Shown piece after piece: positions 36,490 to 49,432 of a DNA stretch of 64,000 bases (the first letter of the stretch is position 1; each line of letters opens with the position of its first letter). Origin of the DNA: Tolypeutes matacus (taxonomy: Eukaryota > Chordata > Mammalia > Cingulata > Chlamyphoridae); assembly GCA_026826555.1 (NCBI GenBank), contig JAKSZT010017954.1, positions 7,372,374-7,436,373 of the forward strand, in the 5' to 3' direction. The position numbers and the translations under genes were made by a program. Below the pieces are notes generated by a model, which had not been told where the DNA came from, did no database searches, and worked only from the letters and a program-made list of their open reading frames with translations.

Positions 36490-37005
36490 GGAAGGAGAAA
36501 TGATTTTCCTGGATGTGGTGCAACGTCCTTGGTACTCTTCCCATCAAAAGGTAAAGTTTAATTCCCCTCGTGTTGAGTATCGACAGGCCTTAGTGACTTG
36601 TTTCTAGTGAGTGGAATTCGGAGGAAGTGATGCCATACGACTCCCAAGGCAGGGTCCTAAAAGGTGAGCCAGCTTCTGCCTGGCTCTCTGGGGACATGGG
36701 TCTTTGAAGCTCTGATCCTCCACGGGCTGCTCTGAAGCTGCCATGCTGGAGAGAGTGCGTGGACAGTTTGCAAGAGACACCCAAGGAGCCCCAGCTGTTC
36801 CAGCCCCCAGTGCAGGCATCAGACGTGTGCACGAGCGAGCCTTCAGAGGATTCAAGAATCCCCAGCTGATGCCATGTGGAGCAGAGAAAAGCTGTGCCCT
36901 TCCCCAAGCCCTACCCAAATTGCAAATTCATGCACCAACTAAATAGAGTTGTTTTAATGCCTCTGAGTTTTTGGGTGGTGTTTTAGGCAGCAATAAATAA
37001 CTGGA
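36490..37005 (+). mobile_element. MLT1-type LTR
   Basis: Landmarks are GGCTTCTGCCTGGCTCTCT-like text near 36672, GCCATGCTGGAGAGAGTGCG and a 3' end GGCAGCAATAAATAACTGGA. The body is decayed. Confidence 0.65.
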
Positions 37006-38342
37006 ATGCCAGGCTGGTGTCCCTGTGCTTAGTAGGTTGTTTTTGTCTCCTAACCATAAGAAAGCGGACACTGTTGATGCTGTTTGATGCTAACAGTGCT
37101 CGCAGTGATATGTTTAACAGTTGCTAATATGCATCGAACACTTACTTTAAAGTACCGGGCACTGCGCTAAAGACTTTATACAGATACAAAGGTGGGTGAT
37201 GAATTCTTCTCTTTGGTAAATCTTGGATCTACGTGCCACCGACAGACTGGACAACAGTCAGCTATTGCGGAGGGGGTTAGGAAGGCCAAGATGTTCCCGG
37301 TGCCTTTCAGCCAAGTCTCTGACAGCTGGCCTGGACCACCGTGCGCTGTTGATCGTGTTTGGGATTAGGTGGGAGAGGGCGGGGTGGCTGGCCTGTGGTG
37401 GGTGTCATTTAGCTAGAGCCAAGCACCAGAGTTTCCTTTATCACACTGTTTCAGGTCTGTTAGCAGAGACGAGAATACATGTGACAGATTTTTTTTTTTT
37501 TTACTTTTTGTAGGACCTGGTAAACTTGATGCGTCTACAAATACTACACACTGCAAACCCACAGAGAACTTTATTCTCTAGGAGTTTAAATGAATACTGC
37601 AAACTTTTTGTTCTAATTAAGTAGAGTGGGAAATAGGGCCTTGTCTGAATTATGGTGTTATAACAGAGAAAACAAATTTATGGTCCTCAATTTTCCTGGA
37701 ATGAGGACACTTTAATTTCTCTCTTAACTTGGACACACATGGTGCCAATAGCTTTAAAACTTACTAAAGATTGGCCAACAGGTCCTATGCCTAGTTGAGC
37801 TTTACATTTACTTTGGGAACATTGAGCAATCTGGGAATTGATATTTTTTCTCAGTGTGGAGATTTACATTTTGTAGATATGGGGTGGGGATTGACTTGGG
37901 AATCCTTGTTTTTCCAAAGCTCAGTGGGTGAACCCATGAGAAGCTGGGCTGAGAACCTCTGAGATGGGTGGGTTGGCTTCTGTGTTTTGAAGTACTTTCC
38001 AGTTATTTTCTCATGGCAAAAGCTTTAAAGTCTTTGCCCCTGTGAACTGCTTCTCAGAGGCAGATATTTTGCCTACTCCCCTGTGAGCCCCCGAAACCCC
38101 CGGCAGGGCTGGGCACACAGGGCAGCTGTGGTGGACCAAGTAGTGCAGAAGAGAGAACAGCCTCATGCAGCTTAAAAAAAAAGGGGGAATGGCCCCTGCC
38201 TGAACTTGAAAAACGTAGATTATAAAAACAAACTGTCCCCGAGGGACAAAAACCCAAACCAACATCACTTTCCAAGATGATGTCTTTGGGGGAAGTCTCC
38301 TTGTTGCAGGGTTGGAGTCTAAAGCAAGGAACAGCTTGAGAA

Positions 38343-38962
38343 AAAAATGTATGTTAATACTACAAGATGTTAATATCAGTCTAAAAAAAAAACAAAACAT
38401 GCTAACTGAAAGAAACCAGACACAAAGTACTGCATAGCGTATGATTCCATTTATATAAAATGTAAATATATAAGTCAGATTATAAAGACGGAATTAGATT
38501 AGTGGTTACATAGGGCTGGGGAAGGATAGAAGGACTGAGAGGTGACTGCTAAGGGGTGAGGAGTGTTTCTTTTTGGAGTAATGAAATTGTAAAATTTTTT
38601 GTGGTGAGGATGCACAACATAGTGATTATACTAAAAGCCATTGATTATATACTTTGGATAGATCATTTGGTATGTGAATATATCTCAATAAAACTGCTTA
38701 AAAAATAAATGTGCATGAATAGCCAGAAGTAGCAGCTATGTACAGCAGGAGAAGTATAGAGAGATTGAGAGGTGAAGAATTTTCTTGTTTGTATGTTTTT
38801 TTTTGTTTATTATTGAAATAATGAAAATGTTCTAACAACCATTGAAGTGATGAATGCACAACTATGTGATTATACCAGATCCATTGATTGCATACTTTGG
38901 ATGAGTTGTATGCTTTATTAATATGTATCAATACAATTGACTGGTTAAAAAAAAAAAAAAGA
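38343..38962 (+). mobile_element. L1 3' ends, one insertion with a 3' extension
   Basis: The L1 3' end (AGTGATTATACTAAAAGCCA) is followed by a second 3' end-like stretch and an A14 tail. AACAGCTTGAGA flanks the whole block on the left (about 38330) and right (about 38963), so both parts probably arrived together or the second landed in the tail of the first. Confidence 0.7.
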
Positions 38963-39184
38963 AACAGCTTGAGAGATGGAGAGGCTCTTTGGCCTGAGCC
39001 AGGTGTTTTGGATTAAGGAACCCACCGTCCTTCGTGGAATTATTTTTTAATTAATACTGCCTCACGGAAGACCTTGAGGTTTAAGATTAGGGTGAAGAGC
39101 TTCAGCAGTGACTTGGGAGGCACCATTGCTGGGTGCAAGCTTGGGTGGGCTGCCTTGGTCAGTAAGGCTGTTGTACCTTGAGGA

Positions 39185-39325
39185 CTCCACAGCTCAGACT
39201 AAGAGGCTGAGCCTCTCACCTGGATTACCTTATTGAACCTTCACAAGAAGCTCCCATTTTACAGGTGAGGACATTGAGGCTTAGATCAGGTAAGTTGCTG
39301 AAGGCCCTGGAGTAGGTGAAGGACT
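39185..39325 (-). mobile_element. MIR remnant
   Basis: CCCATTTTACAGGTGAGGAC and TTGAGGCTTAGATCAGGTAA in MIR reverse order. Confidence 0.6.
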
Positions 39326-39329
39326 AGGG

Positions 39330-39779
39330 TGTATTAGTCAGGGTTCTCTAGGGAAACAGAATCAACAGGAGATATTTTTCAATAATATGAGATTTTATAA
39401 GAGTTTCTCATGTGACAGTGGGGATGCACAAGTCCAGGTTCCGCAGGCAGGCTGCAAACCAGGGGCTTCGATGAAAGTCCAATGAAGGTCCTTGATGAGT
39501 TTCTGGGAGACACTGGCTGTCTGAAGATGAGCTGGGAAATTCTCTCTGAATGCTGAAATCACTTCCCCTTTTAAGGCATTCAACTGATTGGATAAAACCT
39601 CATTCATTGCTGATGGCGTTCTCCCTGATTGATGTAAATGTAATCAGCCACCTATGCAGTAAACTCACTAATGACTAAAGGCCATAAATGTCCTTGTATT
39701 ACAGTTAGCCCAGTGCTTGCTTGACCAAAGACTGGGCACAATTACCTGGCCGAGGTGACACATTAGCCTAACCATCACA
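39330..39779 (-). mobile_element. LTR-like element, third copy of the 942-1637 family
   Basis: On the plus strand it runs TGTATTAGTCAGGGTTCTC to GCCTAACCATCACA. The flanks are TAGGG and CAGGG. Length (450 bp) and ends agree with the copy at 12.0 kb. Confidence 0.75.
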
Positions 39780-40738
39780 CAGGGCTTGGACTCAGTCCTG
39801 TGTTCGCCACAGTCTGTGTCCCCCACCACAAGGCTGTCCCACCTCCCATGCTCAGTGGTTTGTTGGGTTCTCTGATGATTCCTTCTTCCCTGACTCCTAA
39901 GATAGACCTGGGACCAGAGACTCCAAGCTGGGCCTCTCTTTCCTGAGGACCATGTTAGGAAACCACAGACGAAATTCTTTATTTTCCAACCTTTCTTCTT
40001 TTTTAAAAATTCTCCTTTTTGGTCTTAACACTTCTACCCATCCAGAATTACCTCAAGGTGAATTTCCCCCCAGTTACTTTATAGTAAACGTACCTTAGAT
40101 TTTAGGGAGGCATCTCATTATCCTTGGCCATCCTTTCATGTTTATGTTCCCTTTTTTAGGATGGCTCATCCTTTTAGGATGAGTTTAGGATGTTGCTCTC
40201 AATCCCTAACCATGGTGTTTGAATTTTTAAAAAAATCCTAATTCAGAATGACTCAGGTTTGTTTTTACATCTTGGCTTGTTATTGGTGGACACTGGATTT
40301 GGCATCTGTTGCCTTCTGATTTACTCAAGCTCTTGGTTTCATTTGTGGCCATGCTCGGAGGCTCGGTGACAAAGAAAAGGGAGCCACATGCCCGTGCAGA
40401 AACCCCCTCATCCACCGAGTGTGCAGGATGTACCCAGGTCCTCATGGGTGAGGCCGGCTTGGAAGAGCTCATAGGCAGGTGAGGGAGATAGACTGAGCAC
40501 CACAGGGGAGGGAATTGCTTCTGTGGGAGGGAAGAGGGCTGCCCCCGAGCCAGGGAGGAAGCGGTGACTTCTGTGCTGGAGGGAGTTGCTTTCCACAGGA
40601 GGTGGCATTGGGAGTGGTCTCACTGGAAGACTGGTAGGACCTTGACAGGAGCAGGGCATTGAATTGAGGAAATGGTAGCCTTTTTTTCTTTTCCCCCAGA
40701 GAAGTCCCTGCTACCCTCCTCTGTGATCCACATGCACA

Positions 40739-40763
40739 TTGTGTGTGTGTGTGTGTGTGTGTG
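40739..40763 (+). repeat. (TG)n microsatellite
   Basis: Twelve TG units. Confidence 0.95.
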
Positions 40764-40829
40764 TCCCCACATCTGAGGGGGCCAGGTCTGGGCTAAGCCT
40801 CACGTTGAAACAGTCCTCTGAAGGTAAAG

Positions 40830-40960
40830 CCCATTTTTATCCCCATTTTGCAGAGGAGAACCTGAGGCTTAGAGAGGTTAGGTAAGTTGCCCGAGGCCCG
40901 AGAGGAGGCAATAGACCAAACTTGAACTCTGTCTCTGAGCTGTATGTCCTCCCGTGAGGC
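40830..40960 (-). mobile_element. MIR remnant
   Basis: CCCCATTTTGCAGAGGAGAA, GAGGCTTAGAGAGGTTAGGT and TTGCCCGAGGCCCGAGAGG. Confidence 0.7.
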
Positions 40961-41162
40961 TGCACTTCTAGACTTAGGAATGGCTCTGTTACTTGCTAAT
41001 ACTGTGCACTAGTTCTAGTCCTAAAAATGCACATCCCATTTAAAGGAACTCTGCAAGGACTCCTCCTATAAAGTCAAAGACTCACCTCCCAGCTCAGCCA
41101 TTTTGTGTGTTTGGCTTTTCAGATGCAGGGCTTATTTTGAAATGGGGCATATCTGCCTCATC

Positions 41163-41191
<29 letters not shown>
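41163..41191 (+). repeat. A29 homopolymer
   Basis: Poly(A) tract with no clear SINE or LINE body attached on the left. Confidence 0.9.
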
Positions 41192-41193
<2 letters not shown>

Positions 41194-41446
41194 TGGGGAG
41201 GGCTTTTGGGAGAAGAGAATCTGTTCATCTGACACTGCGGAGCAGCCAGTGTTAAACATGTCTCTCCATTCTTCACTTCTGTGCTGCCCTTTAGGAAGGA
41301 ACTTATGGCCGCCTAACTTGGGGAAAACCAAACAAATTCTGTGCACATGGTCTGTGTTTCTATTTCTTTTGATGCTTGGGCCCCTGCTCCTTCTTTGCTA
41401 AGATCCATATTAATTTCTCTTCCATGGCTCCCACCTCCCTGTGGTC

Positions 41447-41580
41447 GCTTAAACCAGTGCTTTTCAAAGTGTGGTCCCCAGATCAACAGCCCCAGCTTCA
41501 TCTGGGAACCTGTTGGAAGCTCCAGGGGTGGGTCCAGCAAGCTGTGTTTGACCAGGTGATCGTGCTGCACCGTCAGGGTT
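41447..41580 (-). mobile_element. MER5A-like hAT element
   Basis: Starts AAACCAGTGCTTTTCAAAGT and includes CATCTGGGAACCTGTTGGAA, as in the reverse of MER5A-type elements; the middle is deleted. Confidence 0.7.
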
Positions 41581-41839
41581 GAGCAGCACCGTCCTCAGTC
41601 ACCTTGATTTTTCTTGCCTCGCTCTGCACTCGCCTGTGCGTGAGCCCTGGGCCGCTGCTGGGGAGGCAGCCCAGCCAGGGTGCAGGAAGCAGCTGGCCAT
41701 GCTCCACTGTTCTCACCACCCAAGCAAAACACATGCAGAAGCCTCTGCTTCCAAGGATCTTTGCTCCTGGCCTGGGGTCTTAAACCCACCGAGGCCAGGA
41801 AATGTCTCAGCCAAAGGGACGTGCCTCAGATCATCGTTG

Positions 41840-42095
41840 ATTGTTTACTTTTGTTTGTTCTTTTCTTTCTTCCTTCCTTCCTTTTATTATTTTTACTATT
41901 TTTTTTATTGTTTACTCTTGTTTGTTCTTTTCTTTCTCCCTTCCTTTATTATTTTTACTATTTTTTATTGTTTACTTTTGTTTGTTCTGTCTTCCTTCCT
42001 TTATTATTTTTACTATTTTTTTTATTGTTTACTCTTGTTTGTTCTTTTCTTTCTTCCTTCCTTTATTATTTTTACTTTTTTTTTTTTTTTTTTTT
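41840..42095 (+). repeat. Pyrimidine-rich tandem repeat, four units of about 57-67 bp
   Basis: Units starting ATTGTTTACTTTTG or ATTGTTTACTCTTG begin at 41840, 41907, 41967 and 42024. Units 1 and 3 share CTTTTG; units 2 and 4 share CTCTTG. The plus strand is almost wholly C and T plus scattered A. Long open frames across it are chance. Confidence 0.92.
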
Positions 42096-42147
42096 GGTAG
42101 GGTGCCTATAATGGATTTGAAAATCCCTTGATTAAATTGGCAGGACA

Positions 42148-42345
42148 GCATGGTGTAGTGAAAAGAGCATGGGCTTTGGAATCTGACTGCCCTGGGTTAG
42201 AAATCTGACCTGGCCATTTCCTAGATGTGTGATTGACAAGTCAGTCTATCTCCCTGAGCTGCAATATTTGCATCTGTGACACAGTCATGCTCCTCCCTCA
42301 TAAGGCTGTTGGGGGAACTAGATGAATTTATTCAAATGGGGTATC
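42148..42345 (+). mobile_element. MIR
   Basis: ACAGCATGGTGTAGTGAAAA through TGACTGCCCTGGGTTAGAAA and CTCCCTCATAAGGCTGTTGG. Confidence 0.85.
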
Positions 42346-42369
42346 TGCTACATGGCTACCTTTTAGTAG

Positions 42370-42815
42370 ATTCTTTTTTATTTTTAAAAATTTTTTTTCA
42401 TTTTGAAATAATTTTATGCTTACTAGACAGTTGCAAAAATAATATAAATCCATACAGAGAACTGCAAAATACCCCCCACCTAGATTCCCAGATCCACTGA
42501 CATTTAGTATTTCCCACTTTTGTGCCCCTTTCTCTCTCTCTGTTTTCTAAATATTTGAGAGTAGGTTGAATATACCATGTTTTTTGAACACTTAATACTT
42601 CATGTACATTTCCTAAGAACAAGGATATTCACCTATGTAACCGCCTTAGGTAGAGTTACCAAGTTCAAGAAATTTCATATTGATAAAAAGCTTACAGTCT
42701 ATACCCCAATTTTTTCATACGCCCCAATTATGTCCTTTTGGGCACTTTCTCTTCCATTATTAGACCCAGTCCAGGATCATGTATTGCATTTATTGCATGT
42801 ATTGTCTCTTTAGTT
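42370..42815 (-). mobile_element. L1 3' fragment
   Basis: CAGAGAACTGCAAAATACCC, CCACTGACATTTAGTATTTC and AGTCCAGGATCATGTATTGC occur in L1 3' region order on the minus strand. Confidence 0.72.
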
Positions 42816-43839
42816 CTTTCTTTTTTTTTCCAGTCATGCCAACACATACACAACATAAATGTTCCAATGCCAGCCACTCCCAGGCTTACCATTCAGCCGG
42901 CCGTGTTGTGCTGCTCTCGCCACCATCCGTTACCAGAACCTTCCCATCACCCCAAAGCTAGTGGACTGCTGCTCGGGGGGAGTTGCTGTGGCTGGCGTGG
43001 TTGGGCCCAAGAGGGGCGGTGCTGCCCTTCAGGGGCCATCTGAGCCCCCCATGGGCTGCTTCGCCTGCCTGCACCCAGCCTTCATCTCGCTCCCTCTGGG
43101 CTGTCTCTGTTTGCAAAGCTGAATCTGTGCACATGTATTTTATTCTGTTTGCTGTGAGTACAGATTTTGCATTTGTAGGTAAAATCTGCTCCTCCTGTGG
43201 TGTTCCCTAAATCAGTTTATTTTACTACTGATCTGGTTTTACAAGCCAGGATCCTCAGTGTCTCTTCTCAGATCACAGCTGACCCAGCTTCTTGATTCTG
43301 TTTTTCTCTTCTGCTCTGCTTAGTGCAGCCCCTCAGGTTGTAAAGGGCTGCAGGACTGACTCATTCACTGTTTCAGTCTCCAGGGTCGCTCTTTGGAGTC
43401 TGAGCCACCCTTTCCCACCAGTGTTCTCTGCTGAAAACCGGGTTTGGATCCTGCCACTGAGTCCCCTGTACCTCCCTCCCACCCTGCCCTGTTTGTGCTT
43501 TGCCTTAGCCTGGATTTTGCCTCTTCTCTTCTTCCTCTCTTGAAATGTTTCCCATCCTTTAGCCCAAAAGTGCCTTTCCTTAAGAAAGTGACCTGTCATG
43601 TCAGAATTCCTAAGCGTAGGGAGAAGTTGGCTGCACATGGTCTCCTACATTTCAAGGAAGTACATTTGTGATGTAGCGTGCTGAAACCTAGAATTTATGG
43701 ATTTCCCAAATGTTTATGGCTATCTTGCCCATGTCTAGTTGTATTTCCCCTCCACTTTTTTTCCTCTAGCTTTTATTGAGTCTTTTCAAAGCATTCAACT
43801 TGGTTTTCACTGAAACAGCAACCTTCTTTCTTTTCTTAC

Positions 43840-44060
43840 TCAGAATGTCATCAATTTATGTAATTTAATAGAATTACGTAATTACAATAACAAGCACAGC
43901 TGGCATGAACAGGTTTTGGGGAGGAAACAACGAACTGTTGGCAGGTATACAGCTCAACTGATGAGACCAGAAATGGGAAGGCAGGCTACATAGAAAGATG
44001 CCCTGGACGACAGCTGTCACTGTTTTTACAAGGAGTGGAGAATGTCAGCTAGTCTGGCGA
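43840..44060 (+). other. Single-copy stretch, candidate conserved element
   Basis: Contains AATTACGTAATTACAA and two CAGCTG E-boxes (43898 region and 44011 region). No repeat recognised. Confidence 0.28.
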
Positions 44061-44199
44061 GTCAGTTAAGAGAATATCTATTATTATTAGCATTTTATTA
44101 TTATTAGCATGTTCACTGTGATAAACTGGGAAAACATGGAAAAACAGAAATAAGAAAATAAAACTATTTAATTCTACACAAAAATAACAGCTCCCTGCT

Positions 44200-44645
44200 T
44201 TTTTTTTTCCATAAATGTTTTTCCTGTCTTTAAAGCCATATTTATATGTAAACGTATGCATTCTGCTCTTTCATTTTTATATAAGCATTCCCCCAGATTA
44301 TTAAATGCCTTATAAACATTAATACAAATACTGATTTTGATCATTGTATATTCTTTTCATGTAATAGCTTTATCATAAAATTATTTTATTCCTTCACGGA
44401 TATGTGAGTTACTTTCAATTTTTTTATTTTAAAAATGATATGGTAAACATCTTTGTATATAAACTTCAGATATAATTTGTCTCATGTGGAAGTTTTAGGC
44501 CAAAAGGCATGGCCATTTTTAAGGCTTTTGGATGCATTTTGCCAAACTGCATTCCATTACACGTCTATCAATTTATACTTTCCCCAGCAATGCATTCAAG
44601 TCCTTGTGTTACCGTCTCCTCTTCCATGATGGATAGATATTATAA
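44200..44645 (-). mobile_element. Old L1 3' fragment
   Basis: GTTACTTTCAATTTTTTTAT, AACATCTTTGTATATAAACT and TTGCCAAACTGCATTCCATT follow an old L1 3' region in reverse. It meets a plus-oriented L1 at about 44.65 kb. Confidence 0.6.
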
Positions 44646-44649
44646 TTTT

Positions 44650-45180
44650 CAAAACCATGCTAGGTTGATAGATTTTAAAAAATTACATCCAATTCCACTC
44701 CTAGGTATATTCCCCAAAGAATTGCAAGCAGGCCCTGAAACACACACATTCACACACATGTCTGTAACAGAACCATTCCCAATAACCAAATAGGAAGCAG
44801 CCTAAATGTCCATCAGTGGATGGATGGATAAACACACTGTGGTATGTCTATGCAATGAAATAGTATTCAACTATAGAAAGGAATTAAGTATTGATACATG
44901 TAACAACATGAATGGACCTTGAAAACATGCTAAGTAAAATAAGCCACTTATAGGAAACTTCCAGAAGAGGCAAATTCATAGAGACAGGAGCATTTTGGTG
45001 GTTGCTAGGGGCTGGGGGGAGGGGAGACTGGGGAGAAGCTGCTTTGGTGTGATGGAAAATTTGGAACTAGATAAGTGGTGGTTGACCAACATTGTGAATG
45101 TACTAAGTGCCGCCAAATTGTGTACTTTAAAATGGTTAATTTTATGTTCCATAAATTTCATCTCAACAAATGTTTAAAAA
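44650..45180 (+). mobile_element. L1 3' fragment
   Basis: CCACTCCTAGGTATATTCCC, AATGTCCATCAGTGGATGGA and AATGGTTAATTTTATGTTCC are L1 3' landmarks in order. Confidence 0.85.
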
Positions 45181-45189
45181 ACCACATCT

Positions 45190-46020
45190 TGTGTTAGCTG
45201 GCATTTTCTTATTGATAGTGAAATTGGCTGTTTTTCCAAATGTTATTTATTTGTATTTACATTTTATAAATTTTTAAGTCTTGATTTACCTGTTAGAAAC
45301 AGGATTTTCTGTTGTTGATTTGAATGCATGTTTTGTTTAGTGAACTCATTATCTTTCTCTTCGTTTATTATGAATATGCTTACCAAACTCATTGTTTCCC
45401 ATTTAAGTGTGATAATCTTTTTGGGTGGGATGTGTAGGTTTTATATTTTCATAGAGCATTTAAGCTTACAAAGTTCTCTCTCATTCACTGTTTGACAAAA
45501 TAGTCACGTGTATTTTTCTAGTTTTAGTAAAAGATTTTAAGTTAAAATTTTAGTACGTAATTTTTAATATTTAGGAATTGACATTCTAAATTGATCTTTT
45601 CCACTTATTTTTGATATTCCAGTCCCATCTGTTGAGTAATGCTGCCCTTTTCCACTGATTTGTGATCCTCCTTTATCATGCTCTCAATTGTTATATACGC
45701 AAAGAAGAATAATTTTCTCAGATGTCTATCATTTTCTAATGTTTTATCCATACTTGAATCACCATGCTGTATTATGTAATCATATTTGTCCCCATCATTT
45801 CTCTTCTTTTCTCCCCCCTTTCCCCCGAGTTTTTGGTTACAACTTCTACATTCTGGAATTCTTCATCTTTCAAAGACCCGTAACATTCACGGAGAGGTAC
45901 ATGGGTGATATATTTATAAAGATCTTAATTTATGTTTTTCCCTTGCCTTTAAATATAAATACCTTGGCTAACTATAGAATTCCTCTGTCAGACTTTTCCC
46001 CCGAAAGCTCTGGCATTATA
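45190..46020 (-). mobile_element. Possible old LINE, decayed
   Basis: CACTGATTTGTGATCCTCCT with GCTCTCAATTGTTATATACG resembles an L1 5' region in reverse. The rest is AT-rich and unassigned. Confidence 0.4.
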
Positions 46021-46064
46021 TTCTGACATTTAGAATGTCAGTGCGTAAGTTGAGTCCAGCCTAC

Positions 46065-46215
46065 TGGTCCATCCATCTTTCTAGGACCATCTACATAATT
46101 TGTGGGGCCCAGTGCAAAAGGAAAACATGGGACCCCTTGTTCAATGATTATTAACAATTTCAAGGTGATGACAGCAGAGCATTAAACAAAGCACAGGGCC
46201 CTGTGAGACTGCACA
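46065..46215. mobile_element. Old mammalian interspersed repeat, family not assigned
   Basis: CATAATTTGTGGGGCCCAGT, AATGGTTATT-like spacing and GACAGCAGAGCATTAAACAA look like a recurrent mammalian repeat I cannot name. Confidence 0.4.
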
Positions 46216-46239
46216 GGTCACCTGCCCAAGAAGTCAGCA

Positions 46240-46990
46240 ATGCACCCATCCATCATCGGTCCATTCCATGGACACTCATTGAGTACCAGCTCTAAGTTCT
46301 GTGTTCCGGGGGAAGGAACCCTCAAGATACTCACAGTCTAGTGGAAGATGCCGGTAAGACAGCTGTAGCATTGTCAGTACCTGATGGAGCTCTGCTCTCC
46401 ACCAGACCCAGCTGCCAGAGAACGTTTTCCAGAGGAGACAGTGCTTGCACTGACTTTCAAAAGACTTTGGCTTTTGCTCTGAGTGATGCAAACATTTTCA
46501 AAGGATCATTCTTGATTCATGGAAAACATACTGTAGGGGACAAATGTGGAAGCAAGGAGACCAGTTAGGAGGCTATTGCAATAATAGGGGCAAGGGAAGG
46601 TCGTGGTTTGGTCCTGTTTGGTAGCAATGGGGGTGGTGACATGTGGTCAGATCCTGGATTTATGTTATAATATGTCTCTTACCAAATGTTAAGATTTGTT
46701 GATGAAATAGAGATGAGGTATGAAAGAAGCAGTCAAGGGTGACTCCAAGGTCATTTATCTGATCAATTGGAAGAATGGAGTTGTCATTCCCTAAGATGGG
46801 GAAGACTTGCAGGGGAGCAGGTTTGGGGGGAGATGAAACAGTCAACCTTGGATACATTGAGTTTGGGATCCCTATTAAACATCCAGGTGGAGATATCGAG
46901 TAGGCAGTTGGATGTACATTTCTGTATTTGGTCTTGGTCTAAGAAGGCAAAGAAAAGGGAAGGAAGAGGCTTTGCTACTGAGGTTTCTGG
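46240..46990 (+). mobile_element. Old mammalian interspersed repeat, family not assigned
   Basis: AGTTAGGAGGCTATTGCAAT, GTGACTCCAAGGTCATTTAT and ATCCAGGTGGAGATATCGAG are in an order I know from an old interspersed repeat. A similar start (53.42-53.75 kb) suggests a second copy. Confidence 0.45.
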
Positions 46991-47948
46991 ATAAGAGTAG
47001 GGAAGAAAGACATTGCAATAAAGTCTAAAATGTCCTTTGTGACTGGATATAGAATAGGAGACAGATTTGGGAAATAAAACCGACCGACCTTTAAGGCCTT
47101 TTTTTCATCATTAGTCAGTCACACAGGGGTTTTGGACTTTGTAGTCATATTTATTGGTTTTGCAAAAGAGATAGTCTTGCAAGTTATTTCTTCCAGTTCA
47201 AATTCCCGTGGGAGATGGAGATGGTAATTTCTTGGTATTTATTTATTATGAAGAGAGAATGTGCTGCCACTTAAATGATGAATTATTAATGATTTAGGAG
47301 GAAATGACTTCTTTCAGAAACACCAATTCTGAAGACCCATTAGATGGAGGCCAGGTAATAAATGATCTCGTTGAGTGACAGGCCTAAAGAATTGATGGAG
47401 ATCAAAAGGGGAGGCAGTGACTGCTTTCAGCAGGTAGAGTTCCGGTAGTCATGATTTTGGAAGCAAGTCTAGTATTAATTTGTTTATGACACTCAGCACA
47501 TTTTAGGATCTCAGATTGGCTCATATAATTCATTACTTCCAACCCTTTTTGGTAGCTATTTTACAGGAATCAGAAGGAACTATGGAGACCATCTGCCCCT
47601 TATAGTGGGGAGAAAGTTGGGTCCTCTAGAACCAGTGGATTTGGTACTAGAAAACATTGCCAAGACTCAGAGAAGAACTGGATGGGTCCCAGGTCATTCT
47701 GATCTGACCTTGGGTGACAATTCTGTGAGTATATTGCTGTCTCTTCCCAGGGGTGGTGGTAAATTATGCAGGGAAAAAATACACTTACTCCCTTTCAAAG
47801 TTCAGAGTAATTTTCATGGAGAAGGGAAATATAGGAGATGCCATTTAAATGGGATTTGTAATATGTATTCTGTCTCCAACATGAAAACTCAGTGAGGGGA
47901 CAGGGAAAACAGCAAACACATCTTTAAGCAATTGGGAGACCTGGTGAG

Positions 47949-47983
47949 TGTGTAGTGTGTGTGTGTGTGTGTGAGAGAGAAAG
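47949..47983 (+). repeat. (GT)n(GA)n microsatellite
   Basis: GT units pass into GA units. Confidence 0.9.
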
Positions 47984-47989
47984 TATTTA

Positions 47990-48430
47990 TTTTATCATCA
48001 TCTCAGCCATTCATTCACTTTTAAAGAAGAGGTTACGTTATCTAAGGACGTTTGCTGCATTCTGAAATGGATTAAAATCCATCCTATTTCCAGGGAGAGA
48101 TTTAAATATTGTACAGCTCATTTATAATTGAATAAAAATGTGGTGGCTCTTTACAGCTTTTGAAGGCATTCTCTCCAAAAAGGCTGTTTTGTTTTCTCTT
48201 TTAAAAATAAACATGAATTTGCATAAGAAATAAGGAGCCTGTGAAAGGAATCAATAAAATTAACTGGAATTTGATTTCACACTTAGAATGCATTACACGT
48301 TCCCATTAGGGGAGATATGGAGAAATAAGGAATCACCCAAAGGAAGCTGAGACTCGTAAAAGAGTGACCTACTTCAAGAAGATGAATATTTAAAATAAAA
48401 GCTTTAAAAATAATTTGCTTTACATTGATG
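47990..48430 (+). other. AT-rich single-copy stretch, candidate conserved element
   Basis: No repeat recognised between the GT/GA tract and a MIR; includes GGATTAAAATCCATCC, an imperfect palindrome. Confidence 0.28.
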
Positions 48431-48504
48431 GATCAAAGCTCCAAATACCAGGGAAGCCTAAAAGAAGAGACAGGTTTTCAGGGATAGGAAAGGGCTGGGC
48501 TGGC

Positions 48505-48610
48505 ACTGTGTTGGGGGTAGCACTAACTGTACTGGAGGGAACACTGGGCTTAGAGTCCAAAGAGCTGGGTTCTAGGTCTGGCACCAGTACTTAGTTTATA
48601 TGAAATGTAT
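48505..48610 (+). mobile_element. MIR remnant
   Basis: CTGGGCTTAGAGTCCAAAGA and GGTTCTAGGTCTGGCACCAG. Confidence 0.55.
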
Positions 48611-48959
48611 GTTTTAGTTTTGATCCTTCAAAAGAAGAAAATGCCTGCCATTGTCTTGCAAACAAAATTTGCTTTACTTGACTTTATGGTTAAAATTAAA
48701 CCTGTAATTTCTTTAGGTGCAAAAATGAATTATGAATGTAGGAGTAGAGGGGCTGAGTATATGGAGTATGTGACTCTATGCAGAAATGACCTACAGACCT
48801 TCTTGGCTAGGTGTGACAGTCCCCCCTCTGGAGTCAGTGTGCAAGGTCATCAGTGAAAGGTGCTACTGTTCCCCTCCTGAAACTCTCCTTACCTCTTGCT
48901 TGTAAGTGGGGGTCATATACCACACAATAAATATTCGGGGCAAGGCTTGCTGCATGTCT

Positions 48960-49394
48960 TTTGAAGAGTTGGCCTTTTGCAGAATACAAGATCAATATAC
49001 AAAAACCAACTGTATTTCTACATACTGGCAATGAACAATCATAAATTTGATCTTGTTAAATTTACTTATTTTAGCAGATTTTTTTGTACATGTAATCAAA
49101 ATCAGATTTTCTACCTAGAGAATCATGTTGTCTTTGAATAAAACCAGTTTTATTTCTTCCCTTCCAATCCGGATGCATTTTATTTCTCTTTCTTGTCTTA
49201 TTGCAGTGGCTGGAACGTCCAATGCAATGTTGAATCGACATGGTGAGAGCAGACACCCCTGTCTTGTTCTGATTTTAGGGATTAAGCATTCAGTCTTTCA
49301 CCCTGAGATAACGTTAGCTGTAGGCTTTTTTTGTAGTTTTTTTGTAGTTGCCCTTTAGCAGGTTAAGGAAGTTTCCTTCTATTCTTAGTTTGCT

Positions 49395-49432
<38 letters not shown>

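Noticed and set aside
41579..42131. Hydrophobic Phe/Leu-rich open frames up to 173 codons
   Set aside because: They are translations of the pyrimidine-rich tandem repeat, open in all three frames.
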